Below, piece by piece: positions 56,401-63,121 of a stretch of DNA of 64,000 nt. The notes below the pieces were generated by a model that was not told where the DNA came from, made no database searches, and saw only the letters and a program-made list of their open reading frames with translations. This DNA is from Paenibacillus sp. JZ16 (GTDB lineage: Bacteria; Bacillota; Bacilli; Paenibacillales; Paenibacillaceae), in contig NZ_CP017659.1 in assembly GCF_015326965.1 (NCBI RefSeq), positions 3,724,501 to 3,788,500 on the forward strand. The letters are read 5' to 3'. Numbering within the stretch: the first letter of the stretch is position 1; each line of letters opens with the position of its first letter. The translations under genes were made by a program, and so were the position numbers.

Positions 56401-57159
56401 TTGATAGATTTCAGCCAATCCCACAGACCCTAAGACAAAATGATGGTGATGAGCAGTCGTAGCCATTTCCTTCATTAACTGGTTTGGAGCGCTAGTCGCG
56501 GGATTTTCATTAGCTTTTAAAAGAGCAATTGTATAAAAAACTACTGATTCACCTTTAGCGGAATTGGCTTGTTCCAGTGCTTTAAGACGTGCATTTTCTA
56601 CTGGAGCGGGTTCAGTAGCTTCGCCATCCGTAAGCAATAATATAACAGGCTGAGCTTCACTTCTATGATTCCTCAATAGCTCACGAGACTTTTCAATTGC
56701 GCTTTGAGTATTTGTTCCCCCACTGGCCTGAATACCATTTATATAGTTTTTCAACTCGTCTGGATTATTTGAAAGTTCTTTGTATTTCACATTACTCGAG
56801 AAATCAACAACACCAACACGATGCTTGGTGAAATCCACTAGATCAATAAAGCCTTTAGCGGCAGCTTTAGCGTTAGCCATCTTATCCTCACCATTGTTGT
56901 TACTCGGTAGCATACTTCCCGATCTATCAATAATTAAGATAATATCATTAGGCTTTACGAAATTCACATCTCCAGATCCTGATACATTCAATTCAACATC
57001 TGCTTCTTCACCAATTAAGATCTCGGATGGTGACACCCTTTTTTCTACGCTTACAGCTTCAGTATTAGCTGCTGCAGCATTGGGTTGAAGGGGAAGCTGA
57101 CTTATAATGATAAAACAGGCTAATATAGAAATTAATACTTTTAATATAGCCTTATGCAT
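53467..57159 (-). CDS. Secreted von Willebrand A protein with ten IPT/TIG repeats
   Basis: A 1230-residue exported protein. The signal peptide is residues 1 to about 30. A VWA domain (about 45-250) has an intact metal site DRSGS in IILIIDRSGSMLP, a TNTQSA segment and LLLTDGEATEP. A beta-sandwich (about 255-355) comes next. Ten IPT/TIG immunoglobulin-like repeats follow to the end, each about 85 residues and opening with a P-x-I-x-x-x-x-P-N/S-x-G pattern (for example APIIEKISPNEGLVTGG). No LPXTG, SLH or transmembrane anchor is seen. Long IPT arrays serve as stalks in adhesins. It sits between the glycosyltransferase block and fliT, with AGGAGG before its ATG and its own terminator. A role on or near the flagellum is suggested only by position. 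Confidence 0.88.
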   Translation of the reverse strand: MHKAILKVLISILACFIIISQLPLQPNAAAANTEAVSVEKRVSPSEILIGEEADVELNVSGSGDVNFVKPNDIILIIDRSGSMLPSNNNGEDKMANAKAAAKGFIDLVDFTKHRVGVVDFSSNVKYKELSNNPDELKNYINGIQASGGTNTQSAIEKSRELLRNHRSEAQPVILLLTDGEATEPAPVENARLKALEQANSAKGESVVFYTIALLKANENPATSAPNQLMKEMATTAHHHHFVLGSVGLAEIYQAIVDEIGVASAYDVIITDTVSPEFEIVPNSYQDNIPQPTVIGNKLEWKFNELKEEKLSLHYKIRHKSGAATGSISVGAEEINVTYKDYTGAPHHFNVSHPVIKVSYPAPIISSIVEDNGLINGGETVAINGENFLDNPKVTFGTKDATSVQFIDSTQIIITTPPGVQGITDVKVTNKDGQFATTTYRYFAIPEITDLNPKIGPIGGGNEIKISGKYFMQGAKVKLGENEAVVKSTTSTLISIIAPSSSEPGKVDVQVVNPDGTETVMPNAYEYLEGPVIHDITPSSGLITGGDSVLITGDHFRDGAVVKFNSYTLQAEYVSSTELKVSTPVWSRAEAVNVVVMNPDGQIATLEKGFNYEYPAPIIEKISPNEGLVTGGDLIVIEGQNFLPESKVLFKDKEISPSYLDKNHLRVRSPQWTTEETVDITVKNPDGKLSKLEQAYTYKLPPVFEVSSISPTSGPLEGGNMIYINGKEFSNTLSVYIDNTKIIHSFISNEQLSIRAPKALEAGKVDLKIVDNYQREVILSDAYEYLAPPPLPEPKILKITPNEMVRTSDEFIFIEGENFQNGASVWLNDFKLSSVSFLSPQQLRFRAPTWSQEETVDVKVMNPDGQSHVLNQSLHFTNPAPDPAPAILSLSPDSGEMTGGYFVFINGNHFKQGAKVYFGGTEVTVSFLSNSQLRVRAPLWTAPEAVVLKVINPDGLEGESTFTFTPPALGPAPQITELSPNKAVLTGGEFVYINGENFNAQSVVKFGNQTISASFLSDKQLRVRVPSWPKAETIEVSVTNPDGQLTTSSLEFILPPPPVITKLTPNHMVLDSAELVLLDGNNLQYGVKAFIADKEVTVSYLSDKQIRFRVPIWSNPETVSVRLVNPDGQSITLAEGITFEPKPMKPAPIVTSITPNTGLKDSNMFVYVNGDNFVEGAKVSVDNSTPVLTSFLSSKQLRFRLPISSKTGPVDVKVINPDGQFIIITQGFTYQ

Positions 57160-57175
57160 TAACTTAACCTCCTAA

Positions 57176-57514
57176 TTACTTTTTGTAATCCAAGAAAAAA
57201 GCATCTACACCATCATAGCTAGATACTTTTCCGTATTGATTCGAAACATGCTTTTTTTTATTAAAATTAAGAAATTGTTCCCCTAAGTTCGATTTCTCTA
57301 ATAGAATCATACTTATGATTTGTTCATGCAACAGTGTTAACTCATGTAACTTCCATTTTTCTTCTTCTGCTATACCCAGTTTTAAGTGGTCATATAGTTG
57401 ATCAATATCTTCAGCTCTAGCCTCATAACTTTCAAAAGTGCGCTCATTCAATATTTCTTTATACATCACTAAAAGACGGCTTATAGTTGGTGAAGTTCCC
57501 GGAATATCAAACAT
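57176..57514 (-). CDS. fliT: FliT-like flagellar protein
   Basis: A 112-residue helical protein with Glu/Lys-rich segments. There is no strong signature, as is usual for FliT, and the identification rests mainly on position after fliS and on size. FliT helps export FliD and in Bacillus acts as an export chaperone. The ATG overlaps the fliS stop by eight bases. It is the last gene of the flaG-fliD-fliS-fliT group before the AT-rich accessory block. Confidence 0.65.
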   Translation of the reverse strand: MFDIPGTSPTISRLLVMYKEILNERTFESYEARAEDIDQLYDHLKLGIAEEEKWKLHELTLLHEQIISMILLEKSNLGEQFLNFNKKKHVSNQYGKVSSYDGVDAFFLDYKK

Positions 57515-57899
57515 TATTGCTACCTCTATCTGATTTAAGAAGCATCAAGGCTTCTTTCCAGGTTTCCAATAACCCTTTAGCAAAGTCCAAAGTTCCATCA
57601 AGTTGACTAACATCTTTATTAATGATGAATTGAGCAATCTGATTGTTATAGAATAAATACAACTGCTTGAGATTTTGAGAAATATCATATTGTAAATCCA
57701 GTGTAATGATCAGTTCATTAAAAATATCTCTGACTTTATATAAGACCTCATTCATCAATTGGTATTCGCCTTGGGAGTATAACTGTCTTGCTTTTAGTAA
57801 TGACTTCACTATTTCCTGATACAGAAGTAAAGTCAATTCTCCCGGGCTTGCTGTCTCCACTTGAACTTTTAGATATTGAAGGTGTTGAGCATTTTGCAT
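57507..57899 (-). CDS. fliS: Flagellar export chaperone FliS
   Basis: A 130-residue four-helix chaperone that binds the C-terminus of flagellin before export. From the ATG at 57899 (TGGAGAG seven bases upstream) it reads MQNAQHLQYLKVQVETASPG, with the family motif ASPGELTLLLYQEIVKSL. The longer frame to 57920 adds seven unconserved residues. In Bacillus FliS also frees FliW from Hag, so it is tied to the csrA-fliW circuit at 60.9-61.5 kb. Confidence 0.93.
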   Translation of the reverse strand: MQNAQHLQYLKVQVETASPGELTLLLYQEIVKSLLKARQLYSQGEYQLMNEVLYKVRDIFNELIITLDLQYDISQNLKQLYLFYNNQIAQFIINKDVSQLDGTLDFAKGLLETWKEALMLLKSDRGSNNV

Positions 57900-57953
57900 G
57901 TTAATCTCTCCATAAGTCATTCTATTAGTGAACTTAAAAAATTCGGGATATTA

Positions 57954-59449
57954 TCAACCCAATTGGGAAGCCAACCATGATCCTTGACTGTTCAGCTTCT
58001 GTAGAGCCTTCTCCATGGCTGTGAATTTCTTGTAATATCTTGTTTCAATGTCTTCTAGTTTCCTCTGCCATTCTGATTCTCTAGTTCCCAACTCCTTCAA
58101 TTGCTTGCCTAGAACACTGTCATCTAGTGCTTCAACGGAACCCGAACCAATTTTCTTTGTGAATTTTGCAAGTTGAGTGTTTACTGCTTCATATACTCGT
58201 TCAGCAAACCCGAGTTCTTGTCTCCTCTTATTCGCATTTTCCGGCGTGTCAGTACCTGTATCAGAAGGTGTCGTAAATAACTGTACTACTTCGTCAAATC
58301 GGTTATTTAGTGCATCAGATAACTTGTTTTCATCAAGTTCCAACTTCCCATTCTCTCGATAATCTGACTTAACAGTGATACCGATTTGAGAAAGAAGTTT
58401 CAACTGATTGGGGTCTGATGTAGCTAAAGGTAAATTCAAGGCTGATCTTAGAGACGAGAGGGTGTCTGTGAGCAAACTATCTCTGTATAATGTTCCTTCT
58501 CTAGCTTTTTTTCCCACAACTCAATCTCTTTATCAGTCATGCTGCTTTTCTCTTCTGTAGTGAGTGGTTGATATGACCGGTTTTTTTTGGTACTAGATGC
58601 ACTAGAGAATAAATCAACAATTTCGTTATACTTCTCAACAAAATTCTTGACTTTATCTGTAACTGCACTTCGATCGGCGACAGCGTTTATAGTTACATCA
58701 CCTGTCCCTCGAAGATTAACCTGAACACCATTAATAGTTATATTATTTGAGCTGGATTTAATTATTTCACTTCCATTTACAGTAAATTCAGCATCTTCCC
58801 CTGTAACGGACAACTTGGCAGGGTCTAAATTAAAAACATCAGCTAAAGCATTAGTAGTTCCTGTCGAAGTAATATTAATCTTAGAGGAACCACCTGAAGT
58901 AGTTGAGCTTAGATACAACACACCAGTAGTTTGGTCTAGACTCGCTTTAACTCCTGTGAGTTTTGAAGAATTATTAATATCCTTTACTATCGATTCCATT
59001 GTAGAGACACCAGGAGTAATCTTAATATTTGTTGAACCAGAAGCACCTGTTATAGTGACAGAACCATCTGCATTTACTGGTTCTGTAGGTGATCCAGTGA
59101 CTCCTCTTCCAACAATAGACGCAGATGTAGCCAAGTTTTTGACTGAAACTTGACTAAAACTAGGGTTAGAACCTCCTGATATTACCTCCAAGATATTGGT
59201 ATTAGAAGATGATGCTTTGACACTCTCAAAGTTTGATTCCAGCCTTAAATCGCTAACTGCTTTCCTAAGATTAAGTAATGCAGTGTTCATTGATCGATAA
59301 TCTTCACGTTGCCACACTGTAAATTGTTTCTGCTTTAAAATATTATCTAATGGCAAACGCTCAGCTCTCATTAAATCTTTAATTAAACTATCCGTATCTA
59401 AGGCACCGCTGAATCCTGTCAACCTAATAGGCCCGTTAATTCCAGCCAT
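57954..59449 (-). pseudogene. fliD: Flagellar cap protein FliD, split by a one-base frameshift
   Basis: The filament cap that folds flagellin at the tip. The N-terminal part (MAGINGPIRLTGFSGALDTD, residues 1-313) reads to ELWEKK and then drifts into a foreign tail ending at 58448. The true sequence resumes in another frame as KAREGTLYRDSLLTDTLSSL and runs to 57954, ending LNSQGSWLASQLG. The junction is the A7 run at 58506-58512. Eight As would restore one frame of about 497 residues, a normal FliD length. Both parts are well conserved. The cause may be a sequencing error, a true loss of swimming, or slippage in the A run that makes some full-length protein. Confidence 0.92.
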
Positions 59450-59463
59450 TTCACTACCCCTCC

Positions 59464-59796
59464 CTACATTTTCTCATCCAAAAACACTCCTACTTGTACG
59501 CACATGTTATACATGATATCAAGCATCTTCTCTTTTGGTATTTCCCTTATCACTTCTTCTGTCTCATCAGCTACAACAAGTACCATGATAGTCTTTGTTT
59601 TCTCATGTAACTTCACTTGAATATGGGTACCAGACTCGACAAGTTTCTTATTTATCTTATCAGTCAATTCATTTACGGTATGGTCACCTTTATTTTTGTT
59701 AGTTTCTGTCTCTTTTCTAAAAGACGTATTGGAGGAGAGATTTTCTTTCAGCCCTGATATAAGATTCGTAGGCGAAGTGCTTTGATCAACCCTCAC
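59464..59796 (-). CDS. flaG: FlaG family flagellar protein
   Basis: A 110-residue protein of the FlaG/YvyC family. The C-terminal half carries the family pattern VKLHEKTKTIMVLVVADETE followed by EVIREIPKEKMLDIM. The N-terminal half is polar and disordered (Ser, Thr, Lys, Asn). The start is a GTG with AGGAGG eight bases upstream. It stands between the hag terminator and fliD, as in Bacillus. FlaG influences filament length. Confidence 0.9.
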   Translation of the reverse strand: MRVDQSTSPTNLISGLKENLSSNTSFRKETETNKNKGDHTVNELTDKINKKLVESGTHIQVKLHEKTKTIMVLVVADETEEVIREIPKEKMLDIMYNMCVQVGVFLDEKM

Positions 59797-59828
59797 TTAT
59801 TTACCTCCTAGCACTAAAAGAAATGTTA

Positions 59829-59861
59829 TAAAAAAAGGCCGGCCGGTTCCCCGGCCGGCCT
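59829..59861 (-). terminator. hag terminator
   Basis: On the minus strand an 11-base perfect GC-rich stem (AGGCCGGCCGG with its complement), a four-base loop and six or seven Ts. Such strong terminators are typical after hag. Confidence 0.92.
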
Positions 59862-59871
59862 ATGTCCAAAA

Positions 59872-60705
59872 TTAACGCAGTAATTGCAATACGCCCTGTG
59901 GTTGTTGATTTGCCTGTGCCAACATCGCAGTAGCTGCTTGTTGGAGAATGTTGTTTTTAGTAAACTCACTCATTTCCTTAGCCATATCTACGTCACGAAT
60001 ACGGGACTCAGCAGCTTGAAGGTTTTCTGAAGTGGTTCCCAAGTTATTTATTGTGTGCTCAAGACGATTTTGAACAGCACCAAGATCGGAGCGAGCGCCA
60101 GATACTGTATTGATAGCATCCTGAACAGCTTTCAAGTTGTCTGAAGCATTCGCATGAGTTTGACCATCAACTGTGATATCTTTCAAGGATGCTCCGTCAA
60201 CCAAGAGTGTAGCAGCCTTCATGTTTTGCAAAGTAAGGTCAATGGTTTCGCCTTTATTAGCACCAACTTGGAATTTAACCGTTGCTGTAGAACCATCAAG
60301 AAGCTTTTTAGTGTTAAATTGCGTCTGGTTAGCAATTGCATCAATCTGAGCACTTAATTGATCAACTTCAGCTTTAATTTTAGCTGTATCCGTTGTAGTC
60401 AACACTTCGTTAGCTGCTTGTGTAAACAGTTCACCCATACGCTGCAGCATGGAATGAGTTTCGTTCAGTGCACCCTCAGCCGTTTGGATCAGGGAGATAC
60501 CGTCCAAAGCATTCTTCGAAGCTTGCTCCAAACCACGGATTTGGTTACGCATTTTCTCGGAGATTGCAAGACCAGCAGCATCGTCAGCTGCACGGTTGAT
60601 GCGGTAGCCGGAAGACAGCTTTTCAAGGGATTTACCTTGTTGAGTGTTGTTGAAAGACAATTGACGCTGTGTGTTGTAAGAACTGATATTGTGGTTAATA
60701 CGCAT
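59872..60705 (-). CDS. hag: Flagellin
   Basis: A 277-residue flagellin, the filament subunit. The N-terminal D0/D1 region (MRINHNISSYNTQRQL ... RAADDAAGLAISEKMRNQIR) and the C-terminal D1/D0 region (RIRDVDMAKEMSEFTKNNIL ... ANQQPQGVLQLLR) are complete. Only a short variable domain (about residues 130-200) is present, so the exposed part is small. It has AAGGAGG before the ATG, inside a possible CsrA hairpin. Expression is probably set by sigma-D and CsrA. The nearby fliB and glycosyltransferase genes suggest methylation or glycosylation of this protein. Confidence 0.97.
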   Translation of the reverse strand: MRINHNISSYNTQRQLSFNNTQQGKSLEKLSSGYRINRAADDAAGLAISEKMRNQIRGLEQASKNALDGISLIQTAEGALNETHSMLQRMGELFTQAANEVLTTTDTAKIKAEVDQLSAQIDAIANQTQFNTKKLLDGSTATVKFQVGANKGETIDLTLQNMKAATLLVDGASLKDITVDGQTHANASDNLKAVQDAINTVSGARSDLGAVQNRLEHTINNLGTTSENLQAAESRIRDVDMAKEMSEFTKNNILQQAATAMLAQANQQPQGVLQLLR

Positions 60706-60712
60706 GATAAAA

Positions 60713-60750
60713 TTCCTCCTTGGAATGTGTTGGTGATTAGCATCCTTGCT
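60713..60750 (-). promoter_or_regulatory. Two CsrA-type GGA hairpins in the hag leader
   Basis: On the minus strand AGCA-AGGA-TGCT (60750-60739) and TTCC-AAGGA-GGAA (60725-60713) form hairpins with GGA in the loop. The second contains the Shine-Dalgarno of hag. In Bacillus, CsrA binds two such sites to block hag translation. csrA is the next gene upstream. Confidence 0.65.
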
Positions 60751-60816
60751 TCACCCTATTGTGATCGGGACATGGCGTTCGGCCGTTACTGCCATGCCTT
60801 TCGACCCATATTATAT

Positions 60817-60844
60817 TTATCGGAAACTTCACTCTATTGTTTAT
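60817..60844 (-). promoter_or_regulatory. Sigma-D type promoter of hag
   Basis: On the minus strand TAAA (60844-60841) is followed after 16 bases by TCCGATAA (60824-60817), close to the sigma-D consensus TAAA-N15-GCCGATAT. It lies about 110 bases before the hag start, leaving a leader long enough for both CsrA hairpins. Confidence 0.7.
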
Positions 60845-60872
60845 AGCAGAATATCAATTTCTAAATAAAAAT

Positions 60873-61109
60873 TTATTTCTTCTCTTTTGGAATGACACCC
60901 TGCAATATATTTTGTATATCATCATTGAATTCAACTGCATTTTGATTCTGCTGCTTGATAGCTTCATAAATTTCTTCACGATATATAGTTACATTCCCAG
61001 GAGCTTCAATACCAATTCTGACCTGATCACCATTTACCTCAATAACAGAAAGAACAATGTTATCATTAATCATAATTTTCTGTCCCTTATTTCTTGACAG
61101 AATCAGCAT
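60873..61109 (-). CDS. csrA: Carbon storage regulator CsrA
   Basis: A 78-residue RNA-binding protein that represses translation of hag. It begins MLILSRNKGQKIMINDNIVL and has the conserved VRIGIEAPGNVTIYREEIYE, with the Arg and Glu of the RNA-binding face. The size is normal for Bacillales. It overlaps the end of fliW by 23 bases. In the known circuit FliW binds CsrA and frees hag. When flagellin is secreted, FliW is released from Hag. Confidence 0.97.
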   Translation of the reverse strand: MLILSRNKGQKIMINDNIVLSVIEVNGDQVRIGIEAPGNVTIYREEIYEAIKQQNQNAVEFNDDIQNILQGVIPKEKK

Positions 61110-61551
61110 TAATTTCAGCCCCCTTCTTCTCTCTTAACAAAGGCTGCTGTGTCGTATACCCCCCATGATCTAAGACAATCTGTGCAGCGCTATTGTTGGA
61201 CTTATTGATGACAACAGGCGCCTTTAAATTGCAGGATATGTCATCTGCAGACCGGACCGTAACGATAACCATGATCGATATATCAGATTCATTAGTAATG
61301 GCTAATGCCTCAAGCCAATGCGGTTCCAAATGAAATTCATATTGAGGAAAAAAAACAAAGGGGTCAGTAACAATAAAACTCAGATCTTCATTTTCCGCAG
61401 ACTGCAAGAACTCAAAGGGACTCGCCTTCTCCTCTGATTGAAGCAAAATATATTTCTGAAAATCTCCGAAACCCAATATCGGACTCTCAAATACGATCAT
61501 TTGGTTGCTATCTATCTCTATTTTGCCGAATCTTTTTGTATTTACAATCAT
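61087..61551 (-). CDS. fliW: Flagellar assembly factor FliW
   Basis: A 154-residue protein that binds flagellin and CsrA and so couples export to translation. The family sequences FGKIEIDSNQMIVFESPILGF, DPFVFFPQYEFHL and AITNESDISIMVIVTV are present. GGAGG precedes the ATG by eight bases. It lies upstream of csrA in the usual order and follows the strong terminator of the flgK-flgL-yviE operon, so fliW-csrA starts from its own promoter. Confidence 0.95.
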   Translation of the reverse strand: MIVNTKRFGKIEIDSNQMIVFESPILGFGDFQKYILLQSEEKASPFEFLQSAENEDLSFIVTDPFVFFPQYEFHLEPHWLEALAITNESDISIMVIVTVRSADDISCNLKAPVVINKSNNSAAQIVLDHGGYTTQQPLLREKKGAEINADSVKK

Positions 61552-61567
61552 AGGTTACTCCTCCTTC

Positions 61568-61613
61568 GTTAAAAACAATAGCTATAATGAAACAAGTTTC
61601 ATTATAGCTATTG
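61568..61613 (-). terminator. Terminator of flgK-flgL-yviE
   Basis: A perfect 19-base stem, ACAATAGCTATAATGAAAC with its complement, only two bases apart, followed by TTTT on the minus strand. The near-loop-free palindrome may form a cruciform as well. Confidence 0.85.
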
Positions 61614-61624
61614 TATATCTACAA

Positions 61625-62200
61625 CTAGACAACTGCATCAAGCTGTTTACCTGTTGCCGACATAAATATAAAATTTTGATTGATTAAATATGGGTTAACC
61701 TTGCCGGGATAATAATCAACTACTGGTTTATGGATCTCGGGATTAAAGCTAACTCCACCTGGAATATAGTTAGTTTTCACCTGACCAGGAATATAAGTAA
61801 TGTCTACATTATCATATCCAGGATCACCGGTTAGCTCGACCCTTGGACGTTCCTTGAACACGTTATTCCTCGCAATTTCTGCAAATACATTGCCACCTTC
61901 ATGAGTTGCCATCATTTGATCACCATTCCGGGCTATATCCGCAATATTTTGCATTGAAATCTGTAATGAAGATTGTGCTATTCTATCGGTAGCTTCTTCA
62001 AAGCGAGCCTTCCCTAGAGCCGACCACGCCTTGCGTGAATCAATCTCCAATGTTCCCTTAGCTTGCTCCACCTCTAGTATGGCATTCTTCTGGGTCATAT
62101 TTATGGATGATCTAGGCTGCTCTATACTCTGTTGGCCCTTCGTTGATTGAAGGCCAATCTGTGAATATCCTTGCTGAATTTGTATTCGGGGGATATTCAT
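61625..62200 (-). CDS. yviE: YviE-like protein (DUF6470)
   Basis: A 191-residue protein between flgL and fliW, the same place as yviE in Bacillus. It begins MNIPRIQIQQGYSQIGLQST, a typical start, and contains VELTGDPGYDNVDITYIPGQ and VDYYPGKVNPYL, repeats of a YxPGxV pattern. Its biochemical role is not known. Its position suggests filament or hook-junction assembly. GGAGGG precedes the ATG by eight bases. Confidence 0.82.
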   Translation of the reverse strand: MNIPRIQIQQGYSQIGLQSTKGQQSIEQPRSSINMTQKNAILEVEQAKGTLEIDSRKAWSALGKARFEEATDRIAQSSLQISMQNIADIARNGDQMMATHEGGNVFAEIARNNVFKERPRVELTGDPGYDNVDITYIPGQVKTNYIPGGVSFNPEIHKPVVDYYPGKVNPYLINQNFIFMSATGKQLDAVV

Positions 62201-62215
62201 GCTGCATACCCTCCT

Positions 62216-63109
62216 TTATCTTAGGAAATCCAACAGACTCGGACGAATAATTCTAGCCATAGTATCTAAAGAAGCCTGATAAACACTCTCGGAAGTCTTG
62301 AGATCTATAATAACTTTTGAGATATCTGCGTCTTCCACTTTTGATTGTAAATCCATGTAGTTTAAATTAAGATCTCCAAGCCTGCTAAGCGTAAACTCCA
62401 GACGGTTTTGTTTACCGCCCATCTCCGCTTGGGCAGTAATTGTCGTCTCGAGATTCTTCTGCAGTGAAGGTATGGCACTTTGAATACCTGCTGTATCATC
62501 AGCAAGCAGTGCCTTCTTAAGATTATCTACCACAGCAAATATGCCCGAAGTGTCTCCATATGCTCCAAACACTTGCTCTCCTAAAGTGTTCACAGACACT
62601 GTGATTCCAGCACCTACTTGATACCTTACTTCGCCATCATCCAAAGCATATGAGGTTTGGGTTGGATCCTCAGGGAATGGCTTTTCATCGGTTCTCTCAC
62701 CATTAAAAATATACTTCCCTTTGAATTGCGAATTGCCGAGAGAAACCAACTGCTGGAATAACTGATCCACCTCAGCGGCAATATTTTCCCTAGCATCCTT
62801 TGGTACCGTATCCGTTCCGCCCTGCACCGCCAGCTCCGAAAGCTTTTGGATAATCTGTGTAACTTCGGTCATGACCGTATCCCCATACTTTAGCCACGCA
62901 TCCGCATCATCCGCATTTTGCTCAAACTGCGTTGTAGCAGTGATTTGACCACGGTATTGGAGAGCACTGGCTACACCCACCGGATCGTCGGAAGGACGAT
63001 TAATCCGGCGCTGGGTCATCATTTGCTCCTGATATTTATCCAGTCTGCGATAGTTGCCTTGTAAGCCGCTCATCATGGAGCTAGTCATCATGGATTGGGT
63101 TATGCGCAT
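62216..63109 (-). CDS. flgL: Flagellar hook-filament junction protein FlgL
   Basis: A 297-residue junction protein. The N-terminal MRITQSMMTSSMMSGLQGNY and RINRPSDDPVGVASALQYR resemble flagellin D0/D1. The C-terminus (QSKVEDADISKVIIDLKTSE ... LDFLR) is also typical. The start has AGGAGG eight bases upstream. It follows flgK after 12 bases and precedes yviE, so the three form one operon. Confidence 0.95.
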   Translation of the reverse strand: MRITQSMMTSSMMSGLQGNYRRLDKYQEQMMTQRRINRPSDDPVGVASALQYRGQITATTQFEQNADDADAWLKYGDTVMTEVTQIIQKLSELAVQGGTDTVPKDARENIAAEVDQLFQQLVSLGNSQFKGKYIFNGERTDEKPFPEDPTQTSYALDDGEVRYQVGAGITVSVNTLGEQVFGAYGDTSGIFAVVDNLKKALLADDTAGIQSAIPSLQKNLETTITAQAEMGGKQNRLEFTLSRLGDLNLNYMDLQSKVEDADISKVIIDLKTSESVYQASLDTMARIIRPSLLDFLR

Positions 63110-63121
63110 GATTTATTCCTC

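Noticed and set aside
57954..58517. C-terminal part of fliD as a separate small gene
   Set aside because: It is the expected continuation of FliD. The ATG used is inside the frameshift region and has no ribosome site.
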